Positions 42,505 to 50,009 of a DNA stretch of 64,000 bases are shown here, piece by piece (the first letter of the stretch is position 1; each line of letters starts with the position of its first letter). The notes under the pieces were generated by a model that was not told the origin of the DNA, did no database searches, and worked only from the letters and a program-made list of their open reading frames with translations. The DNA lies in assembly GCA_963834875.1 (NCBI GenBank), contig CAWIDG010000013.1, forward strand, positions 1-64,000, read 5' to 3'. A program made the position numbers and the translations under genes. This DNA is from DATAGF01 sp963834875 (GTDB lineage: Bacteria > Actinomycetota > Thermoleophilia > Miltoncostaeales > Miltoncostaeaceae).

Positions 42505-43982
42505 GAGCGCTCGAGGTGGGCGATGAGGGCGTCGGACCCCAGCTCGCGCCCGGTCGCCCGCCGCATCAGCTCGGGCGTCTCGAAGCGGGCGCCGTGGCGG
42601 TGCACGCGCTCGCGCATGAAGTCCAGGATGTCGCGCAGGCGCCCCTCCTCGACCGCCCGCTCGATGCCGCCCAGCTCGGCGTCGGCGGCCTCGGCGAGCT
42701 GGGCGGCGTAGAGGTTGCCCAGCGTGTAGGTCGGGAAGTAGCCGAACAGGCCGTGCGCCCAGTGGATGTCCTGCATGGCGCCGAGGGCGTCGCTCGGCGG
42801 GCGGATCCCGACGAGGCGCTCCATGCCGTCGGCGAACGTGGCGGGCAGGTCCTCGACGTCCAGGTCGCCGCGGATCAGCGCGAGCTCGATCTCGAACCGG
42901 AGGACGATGTGGAGGTTGTAGGTCACCTCGTCCGCCTCGACGCGGATGAGGGAGGGCCGGACGACCCTCGCCGCGCGGTGCAGCAGCGCCGGGTCGAGGC
43001 CCGTCATCGCCTCCGGGAAGCGGCGCCGCAGGGCGGGCTCGAGCGCCCCCCAGAACGCCAGGGTGTGGCCGATCTGGTTCTCCCAGAAGCGCGACTGCGA
43101 CTCGTGCGCCCCGAGCGAGGGCGCGTCGTGCAGGGGCGTGCGGTTGACGTCGGGCGGCAGGCCCTGCTCGTAGAGGGCGTGGCCCAGCTCGTGCATGACG
43201 GCTCCGATGTTGCTCAGGGGGCTGTCGCGCGCCACCCGCGTGGTGAACCGCACGTCGCCGGCGTGCGGGGAGCTGGTGAACGGGTGGGCCGAGCGGGCGA
43301 TCACCCCGGCCGACGCGTCGAACCCGACCAGGGCGGCGATGTCGTCGGCGAGCGCCATCTGGCCCTCCTCGGGCCAATCCCGCGGGGGGAGCCCGGCCGT
43401 CTCACGCTGCGAGGCGGCGGCGACGATCGGCGCCAGCCGCTCGCGGAGGTCGGCGAAGACCGGCTCGAGGCCCGCGGCCCGCGCCCCCGGCTCGAACTGG
43501 TCGAGCAGGGCGTCGTAGGGCTCGTCGCCGATCCCCACCGCCTCGGCCTCGCGGCGCTTGAGCTCCACGACGTGGCGCAGCGGCCCGGCGTAGGCGGCGA
43601 AGTCGTCGGCCTCGCGCGCCTCGACCCAGGCCGAGACGCACCGCGAGCACGCCTCGGTGATCTCGCGCACGAGCGTCTCGGGCACACGCAGCGCCCGGTC
43701 GCGCTCCCGCGTCGCGAGGCGCAGCATGGCGCGGGCGTCGTCGTCGAGGTCGTCCGGGTTCGCGCGCAGGGCGTCGAGCGCCGCGCCGGCGTCGGCGCGC
43801 ACGAGCTCGCGGTGGCGCAGCGCGGCGAGCGTGCCGAGCTGGCGGGCCCGTCCCTCGGCGCCCGCGGGTGGCATCGACGTCTCGCGGTCCCACTCCAGGA
43901 GCCCCGCGGCGCCGGCGAGGTCCGCGAGGGTGCCCGCCCACTCGGCGAACCGCTCCCAGTCGGGTGACGAGCGCCCCGGCAC
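42486..43982 (-). CDS. M32-family carboxypeptidase
   Basis: A 498-residue zinc carboxypeptidase of the Taq type, cutting C-terminal residues from peptides in the cytosol. The zinc motif HELGHALYEQGLP and the later HESQSRFWENQIG (third ligand) are intact, as is GVRIPPS-like IRPPSDALGAMQDIHW. The GTG start at 43982 lies 6 bases after a TAGGAT box. The motifs TSMPPAGAEGRARQLGTLAA at the N-terminus fit the family. Confidence 0.93.
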   Translation of the reverse strand: MPGRSSPDWERFAEWAGTLADLAGAAGLLEWDRETSMPPAGAEGRARQLGTLAALRHRELVRADAGAALDALRANPDDLDDDARAMLRLATRERDRALRVPETLVREITEACSRCVSAWVEAREADDFAAYAGPLRHVVELKRREAEAVGIGDEPYDALLDQFEPGARAAGLEPVFADLRERLAPIVAAASQRETAGLPPRDWPEEGQMALADDIAALVGFDASAGVIARSAHPFTSSPHAGDVRFTTRVARDSPLSNIGAVMHELGHALYEQGLPPDVNRTPLHDAPSLGAHESQSRFWENQIGHTLAFWGALEPALRRRFPEAMTGLDPALLHRAARVVRPSLIRVEADEVTYNLHIVLRFEIELALIRGDLDVEDLPATFADGMERLVGIRPPSDALGAMQDIHWAHGLFGYFPTYTLGNLYAAQLAEAADAELGGIERAVEEGRLRDILDFMRERVHRHGARFETPELMRRATGRELGSDALIAHLERSYLAAA

Positions 43983-43988
43983 CGGGCC

Positions 43989-43994
43989 ATCCTA
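43989..43994 (-). promoter_or_regulatory. -10 box TAGGAT of the M32 carboxypeptidase
   Basis: On the minus strand TAGGAT is followed by 6 bases and GTG 43982, without Shine-Dalgarno. It decides the start codon. Confidence 0.5.
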
Positions 43995-44013
43995 GTGCTC
44001 CGCTCCGCGGGCG

Positions 44014-44019
44014 TATCCT
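44014..44019 (+). promoter_or_regulatory. -10 box TATCCT of the small membrane protein
   Basis: TATCCT lies 7 bases before GTG 44027. It is divergent from the M32 promoter 20 bases away. Confidence 0.5.
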
Positions 44020-44026
44020 GGGTGCA

Positions 44027-44284
44027 GTGAGCACCGTGCAGCGACCCGAGCCGCCCGCGTGGCTGCGCCGGTGGGAGGACCTGCACGTCGGCGCGCAGAT
44101 CGCCATCGTGGCGCCGCTGGCGATCCTCCTGCTCTGGGCCGTGCACGTGTTCCTGCTGAACCAGCCGGTCTGGCGCGGGCTCACGTACGGCGTCTTCTGG
44201 GGCATCCTCGCGACCGCCGCGATCGTGGGCGCCACGCGCTCGGAGCGCGCCCGCCGGGAGGCCCGCCGGCGCTCGGCGGACTAG
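44027..44284 (+). CDS. small membrane protein (85 aa)
   Basis: An 85-residue protein with two hydrophobic helices, IAIVAPLAILLLWAVHVFLL and GLTYGVFWGILATAAIVGAT, and a basic C-terminus. The start is set by the TATCCT box. The function is unknown. Its stop overlaps the stop of the convergent lipoprotein gene. Confidence 0.6.
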   Translation: MSTVQRPEPPAWLRRWEDLHVGAQIAIVAPLAILLLWAVHVFLLNQPVWRGLTYGVFWGILATAAIVGATRSERARREARRRSAD

Positions 44285-45195
44285 GGCGTGGCGGCGTCCT
44301 GGAACTCCGTGAGGGCCTGGGTGACGCCGGGCAGGACGGCCTGGATGGCCTCCGCATCTCCCGACTCGGCGGCCGTGAGGAACCGCCGCAGCTGGTCGGA
44401 GACTCGCGGACCGGACTCGGCGAGCTCGGCGCGCTGCGCCTCGAGCGTGGCGTTGTCGAAGCTGTAGCCCTCGAGCTCGGCGACCGCGTCGTCGAAGGAG
44501 TCGAGCTCGGCCCTCGCCTCGGGGACCCTGGCCTGCAGGTCCTCGAGGCTCGTCGTGCCCTGGAGGAGGCTGGAGAAGCTCCGCAACGACGCCACCGCCG
44601 CGCCGACGTCCTCGAGGTACTGGGCGGTCTCGCCGCGCCGCCGTCGTGCCGGTCGTCGCCCGGGGGCGTGCCGGTCGTCGCCTCGGGGGCGGTCGCGGTC
44701 GCCCCGCCGGCCGTGGATGTGCCCTCGTCGTCCGCGCGGCCGCAGACCGTGAGCCCCAGTTCCTGCGCCTTCGCCCGCGCCTCCTCCTGCAGGCGCTCGA
44801 TCTCCGGCGTCACCTCGGCGATGACCGCCTGGGGGTCCTCGCCGGCCTCGATGCGGTCGGCGGCCTCGCTGGATCAGCTCCTGGCGCTGCTGGTTCAGCT
44901 CGCCCGCCTCGTCGACGGCGGCCTGCAGCTCGTCGGGCGGATCCAGCTCCTCGATCCGGCCGAGCTCCTCGGCCTGGATCGGCAGCCCGGCGCGCAGGAA
45001 CGGGAGGATCTCGCCGGCCGCGGTCGGCTCGGTGAGGGTCTCGAGGCGCTCGTCGGCGTCGGCGCAGATGGCGTCGGCCTGCTCCCGGAACTCGTCGGCG
45101 CTCAGCGAGCCGGAGCCTCCGCCGCAGCCGGCGATGAGGGCGGCGGCGCCGAGGGCGGCGAGGCCCGCGAGGGGCCGGCGGCGGGCGAGCGGCAT
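44281..45195 (-). CDS. predicted lipoprotein of unknown function (frameshifted)
   Basis: About 300 residues. The signal peptide GLAALGAAALIAGCGGG ends in a lipobox with Cys near residue 24. The mature part is helical and acidic (ADEFREQADAICADADERL, then QAVLPGVTQALTEFQDAATP). The middle, near 44637-44869, reads in another frame and contains ERLQEEARAKAQELGLTVCG and a Thr/Pro/Gly-rich linker. Three extra bases (near 44869, 44651 and 44637) restore one frame. GGAGGAGAT before the ATG is a clear ribosome-binding site. Confidence 0.65.
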   Translation of the reverse strand: MPLARRRPLAGLAALGAAALIAGCGGGSGSLSADEFREQADAICADADERLETLTEPTAAGEILPFLRAGLPIQAEELGRIEELDPPDELQAAVDEAGELNQQRQELIQRGRRPHRGRRGPPGGHRRGDAGDRAPAGGGAGEGAGTGAHGLRPRGRRGHIHGRRGDRDRPRGDDRHAPGRRPARRRRGETAQYLEDVGAAVASLRSFSSLLQGTTSLEDLQARVPEARAELDSFDDAVAELEGYSFDNATLEAQRAELAESGPRVSDQLRRFLTAAESGDAEAIQAVLPGVTQALTEFQDAATP

Positions 45196-45265
45196 CGGGG
45201 GATCTCCTCCGGGGACGACCGCGGACCCTAGCGGGCCCCCTGGGACCGCGCGACCCGCGCGCGGC

Positions 45266-45271
45266 TAGACT
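45266..45271 (+). promoter_or_regulatory. -10 box TAGACT of the ferritin gene
   Basis: TAGACT lies 26 bases before ATG 45298. AGGAGGAG between them gives a leadered message. Confidence 0.5.
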
Positions 45272-45297
45272 TGGCGCGACCCGTCAGGAGGAGCCGC

Positions 45298-45924
45298 ATG
45301 CCGATCGACACGGCCGTCGTCGACGCCCTCAACGCCCAGCTGGGGCGCGAGCTCGAGGCTCACCTTCAGTACCTGCAGGTGTCGAGCTGGTTCGACGCGG
45401 AGGGCCTTCCCGAGCTGACGAGGTTCTTCTCGGGCCAGGCCGCCGAGGAGCACGAGCACGCGATGAAGTTCCTGGCCTTCATCCAGGACGTCGGCGGATC
45501 GGTGGCGATCCCGAGCCTGAACGCGCCCAAGGCGACCTTCGAGAGCGCCGAGGAGGCGGTCGCGCTCAGCCTGGACGGGGAGGCCTCGGTCACCGCCCAC
45601 ATCGACGCCGCCGTGGACCTCGCGATCGAGAGGAACGACCACGCCACGCAGGTCTTCCTCCAGTGGTTCGTGACCGAGCAGGTCGAGGAGGTCAAGGCCA
45701 TGTCCGAGCTCCTGCAGATCGTGCGGCGGGCGGGGGAGGACAACCTGCTCCTCGTGGAGGACTACGTGGCCCGCTCCGCCGCGGGCGGGGCGGCGGGTAG
45801 GCCGGCCCTCGATCGGGAGGCTGGCCGGGCCGGAGGCCGAGAGGGAGGGAGATGGCCGAGCCGAGCCCGGACGACGAGCGCCGTGCCCACCCGCGTGCGT
45901 CGGCCGAGCTGCCGGCGCGCGTGA
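45298..45924 (+). CDS. ferritin
   Basis: A non-haem ferritin that oxidises and stores iron. The start ATG follows AGGAGG. The ferroxidase residues are visible in LNAQLGRELEAHLQYLQVSS and FSGQAAEEHEHAMKFLAFIQ, with later QWFVTEQVEEVKAMSELLQI. Up to about residue 160 it matches the family; the remaining 45 residues are Arg/Gly-rich and run 73 bases into the pilZ gene. A frame error near 45790 would end it at TAG 45798, a more normal length. Confidence 0.85.
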   Translation: MPIDTAVVDALNAQLGRELEAHLQYLQVSSWFDAEGLPELTRFFSGQAAEEHEHAMKFLAFIQDVGGSVAIPSLNAPKATFESAEEAVALSLDGEASVTAHIDAAVDLAIERNDHATQVFLQWFVTEQVEEVKAMSELLQIVRRAGEDNLLLVEDYVARSAAGGAAGRPALDREAGRAGGREGGRWPSRARTTSAVPTRVRRPSCRRA

Positions 45925-46187
45925 TCGCCGGCGGGGCGGTCGTCGAGGCTCAGAGCGTCAACCTGAGCCAGGGCGGCGTCCTCCTGGCCGGCAGGGACTT
46001 CCCCTCGTCGGCCCAGGTGCGGATCGAGATCGAGCTCGCGGAGATGGGCTGGCACGCGCTCGACGCCGAGGTCGTCCGCCACGACGCGCGCGAGCGGGGA
46101 GCGCTGGCGGCCCGCTTCGCCGAGGCCGCGACCGGCGGCGGCCGGGAGGCGATCAGGGCGTTCTTCGAGACGCGGCTAAGCGGATGA
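45852..46187 (+). CDS. PilZ domain protein
   Basis: A 111-residue single-domain PilZ protein that should bind c-di-GMP. The two ligand motifs are present: RRAHPRASAELPAR (RxxxR) and SVNLSQGGVLLAG (N/DxSxxG). GGGAG precedes the ATG. Its output partner is unknown. With the RsiG-like protein it suggests c-di-GMP signalling in this organism. Confidence 0.82.
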   Translation: MAEPSPDDERRAHPRASAELPARVIAGGAVVEAQSVNLSQGGVLLAGRDFPSSAQVRIEIELAEMGWHALDAEVVRHDARERGALAARFAEAATGGGREAIRAFFETRLSG

Positions 46188-46205
46188 GCGCCTCTTAGCG
46201 GGCGC

Positions 46206-46937
46206 TCATGCGCGCCTCCGGCCCCTGGCCGGGGCCTCCGGCAGACCGGCGCACCGGCTTCGCCGGGGCGGGCGCCGGAAAAAGCTCCGCGGCGGTCTCT
46301 CGCTTTTCAACTCACGCGCCAGCCGACGTCGAGGGTCGTCGCCGTGGACGATCGCGTAGACCGGCCGGGCGCGCCGCGGGTGGAAGACCACCGACATCGT
46401 CTCGCCGTCCGACAGGGCGAGCTCCTGCGGGAGGCGCCGGAAGCTCACGGTGGTCCGGGCCCCGTCGCGGTCGGCGAAGAGGGCCTCGTAGCGCAGCCCC
46501 AGCCACCCCTTCTCCAGGCGGGGCCGGCCCACGCAGCGCGCGCCGATCATGGCGGAGAAGCTCTCGCGGCACGCCGGGCAGGCGATGCGCACGACCCGCC
46601 CGCCCGCGTCGGGCACGCGGCTGCGGGTGGCGCAGGACGGGCACGGGAGCTCGCGGACGATCGCCGGCGCCTCGGCGGGCACCGGCCGGGCGCCGTCGTG
46701 CCGGAGGCGGTCGTAGCGCCGCCGCCGGGCGGGGTCGCCGAGCACGTGCCACGCGGCGTTCGCCCGCTTGGTGATCTCCTCGGCCCGCCGGCGTTGGGCG
46801 GGGTCGCGGAAGCGGTCGGGGTGGAAGGCGACCAGCAGGAAGCGCCACGCGGCGCGGATCTCCTGCGCCGTGGCCTTCGGGGCGACGTCAAGCGCCCGGT
46901 AGTGGTCGTCGCCCTCGCTCACCCGTGTCGGAAGCAT
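46206..46937 (-). CDS. J-domain protein with zinc ribbon
   Basis: A DnaJ-like co-chaperone. The J-domain lies at residues 8-75: DDHYRALDVAPKATAQEIRA and the HPD tripeptide in LLVAFHPDRF that stimulates DnaK. A zinc ribbon follows (CPSC and CPAC), then a beta-rich domain. It is not a full DnaJ. The ATG at 46937 faces the HTH gene. Its last 30 residues (FFRRPPRRSRCAGLPEAPA) are encoded by palindromic repeat A, so the original stop may have been lost. Confidence 0.75.
   Translation of the reverse strand: MLPTRVSEGDDHYRALDVAPKATAQEIRAAWRFLLVAFHPDRFRDPAQRRRAEEITKRANAAWHVLGDPARRRRYDRLRHDGARPVPAEAPAIVRELPCPSCATRSRVPDAGGRVVRIACPACRESFSAMIGARCVGRPRLEKGWLGLRYEALFADRDGARTTVSFRRLPQELALSDGETMSVVFHPRRARPVYAIVHGDDPRRRLARELKSERPPRSFFRRPPRRSRCAGLPEAPARGRRRA
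46214..46285 (+). repeat. dispersed palindromic repeat A, copy 2
   Basis: This matches the minus strand of 21369-21440 over about 70 bases, with hairpins around GGCCCCTGGCCGGGGCC and CCGGCTTCGCCGG. It overlaps the 3' end of the J-domain gene. Confidence 0.6.
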
Positions 46938-46947
46938 GACGGATGCG

Positions 46948-46953
46948 TAGGCT
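46948..46953 (+). promoter_or_regulatory. -10 box TAGGCT of the HTH-membrane gene
   Basis: TAGGCT is followed by 6 bases and GTG 46960. The complementary strand CCTACGCAT lies just before the ATG of the divergent J-domain gene, so both promoters share this sequence. Confidence 0.5.
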
Positions 46954-46959
46954 CCGGCC

Positions 46960-47368
46960 GTGGAGGACCTCCGTCCGATCGGCGCACGGCTGCGCGAGGC
47001 CCGGATGCGGCAGGGGATGGACCTGTCCGAGTGCGCCGCGGCGACGCGCATACGGGAGCGCTACCTGGTGGCGATCGAGGACGACCGCTTCGAGTCGCTT
47101 CCCGACCCCGCGTACGTGAACGGCTTCGTCCGCGCCTACGCCGCGCACCTCGGCGTGCAGGTCGAGGGGCCCGAGCGCACGCTGCCCTCGGAGCGGGCCC
47201 CGGCGCCGGTCCGTCCGCGGCCGGTCCACGTGCCGGCGACGCGCGCCACCGCCCGCGCGGTGGGCGGGCGGTCGGGCCCGCTGGCGGTGGGTCCTGCTCG
47301 TCCTCGTGGCCGCGGCGGCGGCGGTCGCCCTGCTGATCTGGGCGGGGGTCCTGGGCTGGCCCGGCTAG
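46960..47368 (+). CDS. RodZ-like HTH protein with C-terminal membrane helix (frameshifted)
   Basis: A bitopic protein with an N-terminal helix-turn-helix of the RodZ type (IGARLREARMRQGMDLSECA, then RIRERYLVAIEDDRFESLPD, and YVNGFVRAYAAHLGV). A Pro/Arg-rich linker follows. The membrane helix WVLLVLVAAAAAVALLIWAG lies in the next frame after an extra base near 47278, and the corrected gene ends at TAG 47368. RodZ links MreB to cell shape, but a plain transcription role is also possible. Confidence 0.75.
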
Positions 47369-47374
47369 CGCCTC

Positions 47375-47869
47375 CTAGGCCAGGATGGCGCCCTCGTGGA
47401 CGAGCAGCGCGCGCTTGCGCTCGAGCCCGCCCGCGTAGCCGGTGAGCGCCCCGGTGGCGCCGATCACCCGGTGGCACGGCACCACGATCGCGATCGGGTT
47501 GCGCGCGTTGGCCGACCCGACCGCGCGGGCGCGGCCGGGCGCTCCGACGCGGTCGGCCAGCTCGCCGTAGGTCGCGGTGGAGCCGTGGGGGATCTCGCGC
47601 AGCGCGTCCCAGACGCGCCGGTCGAAGGCGGCGCCCTCGAGCCGCAGCGGGATGTCGAAGGCCGTCCGCTCGCCGGCGAAGTACTCGGCCAGCTGGCGGA
47701 CCTCGTCGCGGAAGCGGTCGTCGTCGCGGCACCACTCCGCCCGCGCTGCCGGGGGCTCGTCGGCGAACCACAGGCCCGTGAGGGCCCGCTCGTCGCCGCT
47801 CAGGAGGAGCGGCCCGGCGGGGGAGGGGGCGACGCTGTACAGCGTGGTGGCGATGGGAATGGTGGTCAT
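47375..47869 (-). CDS. ogt: methylated-DNA-[protein]-cysteine S-methyltransferase
   Basis: A suicide repair enzyme that removes O6-alkyl groups from guanine. The 164-residue protein has the active-site PCHRVIGATGALTGYAGGLE with the acceptor Cys, and the DNA-binding HTH around GSTATYGELADRVGAPGRAR and AVGSANARNPIAIVVP. The length fits Ogt rather than two-domain Ada. Confidence 0.92.
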   Translation of the reverse strand: MTTIPIATTLYSVAPSPAGPLLLSGDERALTGLWFADEPPAARAEWCRDDDRFRDEVRQLAEYFAGERTAFDIPLRLEGAAFDRRVWDALREIPHGSTATYGELADRVGAPGRARAVGSANARNPIAIVVPCHRVIGATGALTGYAGGLERKRALLVHEGAILA

Positions 47870-47930
47870 GCCCGTACAACGACGGGAGACCGCCGGGCGT
47901 GAGACCGCCCGGGGTCTGCCGTCGGGTCGG

Positions 47931-48980
47931 TCAGGCCGGCGCGCCGAGCTCCGCGGCCTTGGCCTCGGCGTCGATCCCGTGCAGGCGGGCGAGGTTGCCG
48001 CCCAGGATCTTGCGCTTGGCCTGCTCGGTGAGCGGCGGGTAGCCGTAGTCCTCGACGATGTCCGTCGGCAGCTCGAAGTTCCAGAACGCCTCCAGCGCCC
48101 ACTGCGGGTGCCAGATCGGCGCCTCGCCGCCGTAGATGATCTTGTCCTCGCCGCACCACCACATCATCTTGCCGAGCGTCTCGGCGAAGACCCGTGGGTG
48201 GCGGGAGATGAAGTTGACGGTCGCGGCGATCGAGGCGTACAGGTTGGGGAAGCGCACGATCTGCCACAGCACCTCGTCCAGCCACGGCAGCCCGACGTGG
48301 AAGATCACGAAGTTGATGTCGGGGAAGTTGGCGGCCGCCCCGTCCATGTCGAAGGTGCGCGTGTGCTCGACCGGCTGGGGCCCGAGCGGCACGCCCTTGT
48401 GGACGCCGACCAGGTTCACGCCGAGCTTCTGGGCGTGCTCGAAGACCGGGAACGCGATCCGGGGGTCGTCCATGCGCCAGGGGAACGGCTGCCCGTAGTC
48501 GTAGCGGACGTTGTAGAACTTGAACGCCTTCGCGCCGTGGTCCTCCACCTGGCGGGTCATGAGATCGAGGGCCTTCTTGCCCTCCAGCGGGTTGACCGAG
48601 CCCCAGAAGACCGCCCGGTCGGGGTGCTTGGCCGCCATCTCGGCGCACTTCTCCCACGGCGACAGGCCGTCGTGGAAGAGGTCGGTCAGCGGCAGCGGCT
48701 GGGCCACGATCATGTCCGTGTCCGAGCCCTCGATGACCATCTCGTAGATCTCGTCGACGGACCACTCGCGGAAGAACTCGTCGCGGCCGAGGACGGTCTC
48801 GCCGGCCTGGGTCAGGAACTGGTGGAAGGCGTAGAGGTGCTCGTCGAACATCTCGCCGGGCGGGCCGAGCGCGTTGCGCTTGTCGAAGTTGAAGATGTGG
48901 CAGACGCAGTCGAACACGAACGCGGGCACCTTCCGCTCGCGGGCGCCCGCGGCTTCGGCAGCGGTCTCGGTGGTCGCCAT
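47931..48980 (-). CDS. amidohydrolase-2 family protein with unusual metal motifs
   Basis: A 349-residue TIM-barrel protein of the COG2159 amidohydrolase group, which includes decarboxylases and hydrolases. It has GAKAFKFYNVRYDYGQPF, LVGVHKGVPLG and NFVIFHVGLPWLDE with likely metal or substrate histidines. The first metal motif, normally HxH, reads FDCVCHIFNFD, and the late Asp motif reads YGGEAPIWHP with Glu. Both suggest altered chemistry or metal. AAGGAGG precedes the ATG. It is the third gene of an operon after the formylglycine-enzyme-like and DUF59 genes. Confidence 0.8.
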   Translation of the reverse strand: MATTETAAEAAGARERKVPAFVFDCVCHIFNFDKRNALGPPGEMFDEHLYAFHQFLTQAGETVLGRDEFFREWSVDEIYEMVIEGSDTDMIVAQPLPLTDLFHDGLSPWEKCAEMAAKHPDRAVFWGSVNPLEGKKALDLMTRQVEDHGAKAFKFYNVRYDYGQPFPWRMDDPRIAFPVFEHAQKLGVNLVGVHKGVPLGPQPVEHTRTFDMDGAAANFPDINFVIFHVGLPWLDEVLWQIVRFPNLYASIAATVNFISRHPRVFAETLGKMMWWCGEDKIIYGGEAPIWHPQWALEAFWNFELPTDIVEDYGYPPLTEQAKRKILGGNLARLHGIDAEAKAAELGAPA

Positions 48981-48982
48981 CG

Positions 48983-49349
48983 TCAGCCTCCTTCGCGGGT
49001 TGAGGCAAGGCGCCGCTCGCGGTACGGCAGCAGCTCCTCCATGGGCATCTCGAGCTTCTCGCGGGCCGAGTCGGACAGCCGCTCGGGCGTCCAGACCGGG
49101 TCCCAGACCACCTCGACGTTCGACGCTCTCGACGCCGTCGAGGTCGTGCAGCCGCGCAGGGATCATGTCGGACATCGAGGCCACGAACGGGCACCAGCCG
49201 GTCGTCAGGACGATGTCCACGCTGACGTGGGCGCCGTCGACGCGCACGTCCTCCACCAGGCCCATGTCGACGACGCTGATCCCCCGGTCGGCGCAGCAGG
49301 GGTCGTAGACGTCGCGCAGGGCGTCGATCACCCGCTCTCGAGCGGTCAT
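48983..49349 (-). CDS. MIP18/DUF59 metal-sulfur assembly protein (frameshifted)
   Basis: A protein of about 122 residues of the PaaD/SufT/MIP18 group, which helps mature Fe-S proteins. VIDALRDVYDPCCADRGISV begins the domain, and LTTGWCPFVASMSDMIPARL carries the conserved TxxxCP cysteine. After an extra base near 49121 the frame gives VEVVWDPVWTPERLSDSARE, the family ending, and stops at TGA 48983-48985. ATGA overlaps link it to the upstream gene and only 2 bases separate it from the amidohydrolase. The double Cys (DPCC) near the N-terminus is unusual. Confidence 0.78.
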
Positions 49350-49882
49350 GGCACCTCCTCGTCGGCGTGGTCGATGTCGATGGCGATGCGGAAGCCGGTC
49401 GTGTAGGTGGCGCGCCCCGGGTCGGCCGGCAGGCTCCGGCTGGCGCGCACGCCCCAGGCGTGGTCGAGGTGGCAGCCGCCGCGGACGCGCCGCCAGCCGT
49501 CGTCGTCGGGCGGGTCGCCCACCCACTCCCAGACGTTGCCCGCGAGCTGCTCGGCGCCGCAGAGGGAGGCGCCGGCCGGGTGGGCGTCGACGGGGACGGT
49601 CGTCCAGGCGTTCGCCTCGGCGCAGGCGCAGCGATCCGGGTCGAACGCGTGGCCCCACGGCCACGGGCGCCCGTCGTCGCCACGAGCGGCGGCCTCCCAT
49701 TCGGCGCCCGACGGCAGCCTGACGCGCCCTCCGGAACGCGCCGAGACCCAGGCGCAGAACGCGAGGGCGTCGTCGAACGCGAGACCCGTGGCGGGGTGGC
49801 GGGCCAGGTGCTCGGCCGCGGGCGGCTCGCCCGAGCAGGCCGCCATCTGGGCGTTCGTCACCGGGTAGCGGCCGATGAGCAC
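49346..49882 (-). CDS. formylglycine-generating-enzyme (SUMF1/EgtB-type) protein, start unclear
   Basis: A SUMF1-fold protein of at least 178 residues. The family pattern is plain: LIGRYPVTNAQMAACSG, VRLPSGAEWEAAARGDDGRP, GNVWEWVGDPPDD and RGGCHLDHAWGVRASRS. In the same frame the family-like VVVPAGRYRLGEPGEE extends upstream to about 49954 without a start codon, so the true start is unresolved or lost to an indel. Such proteins make formylglycine or sulfoxides, or are non-catalytic. The next gene encodes the DUF59 protein. No sulfatase is in the window. Confidence 0.75.
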   Translation of the reverse strand: MLIGRYPVTNAQMAACSGEPPAAEHLARHPATGLAFDDALAFCAWVSARSGGRVRLPSGAEWEAAARGDDGRPWPWGHAFDPDRCACAEANAWTTVPVDAHPAGASLCGAEQLAGNVWEWVGDPPDDDGWRRVRGGCHLDHAWGVRASRSLPADPGRATYTTGFRIAIDIDHADEEVP

Positions 49883-50009
49883 CGCCGCGACCTCGACCTC
49901 GCGCTCCTCCCCGGGCTCGCCGAGCCGGTAGCGGCCCGCAGGGACGACGACGAGGTCGCCGACCTCGCTGCGGCTCGCGCTCTGGCTCCGCGTGGCGATC
50001 CGCGCCTCG

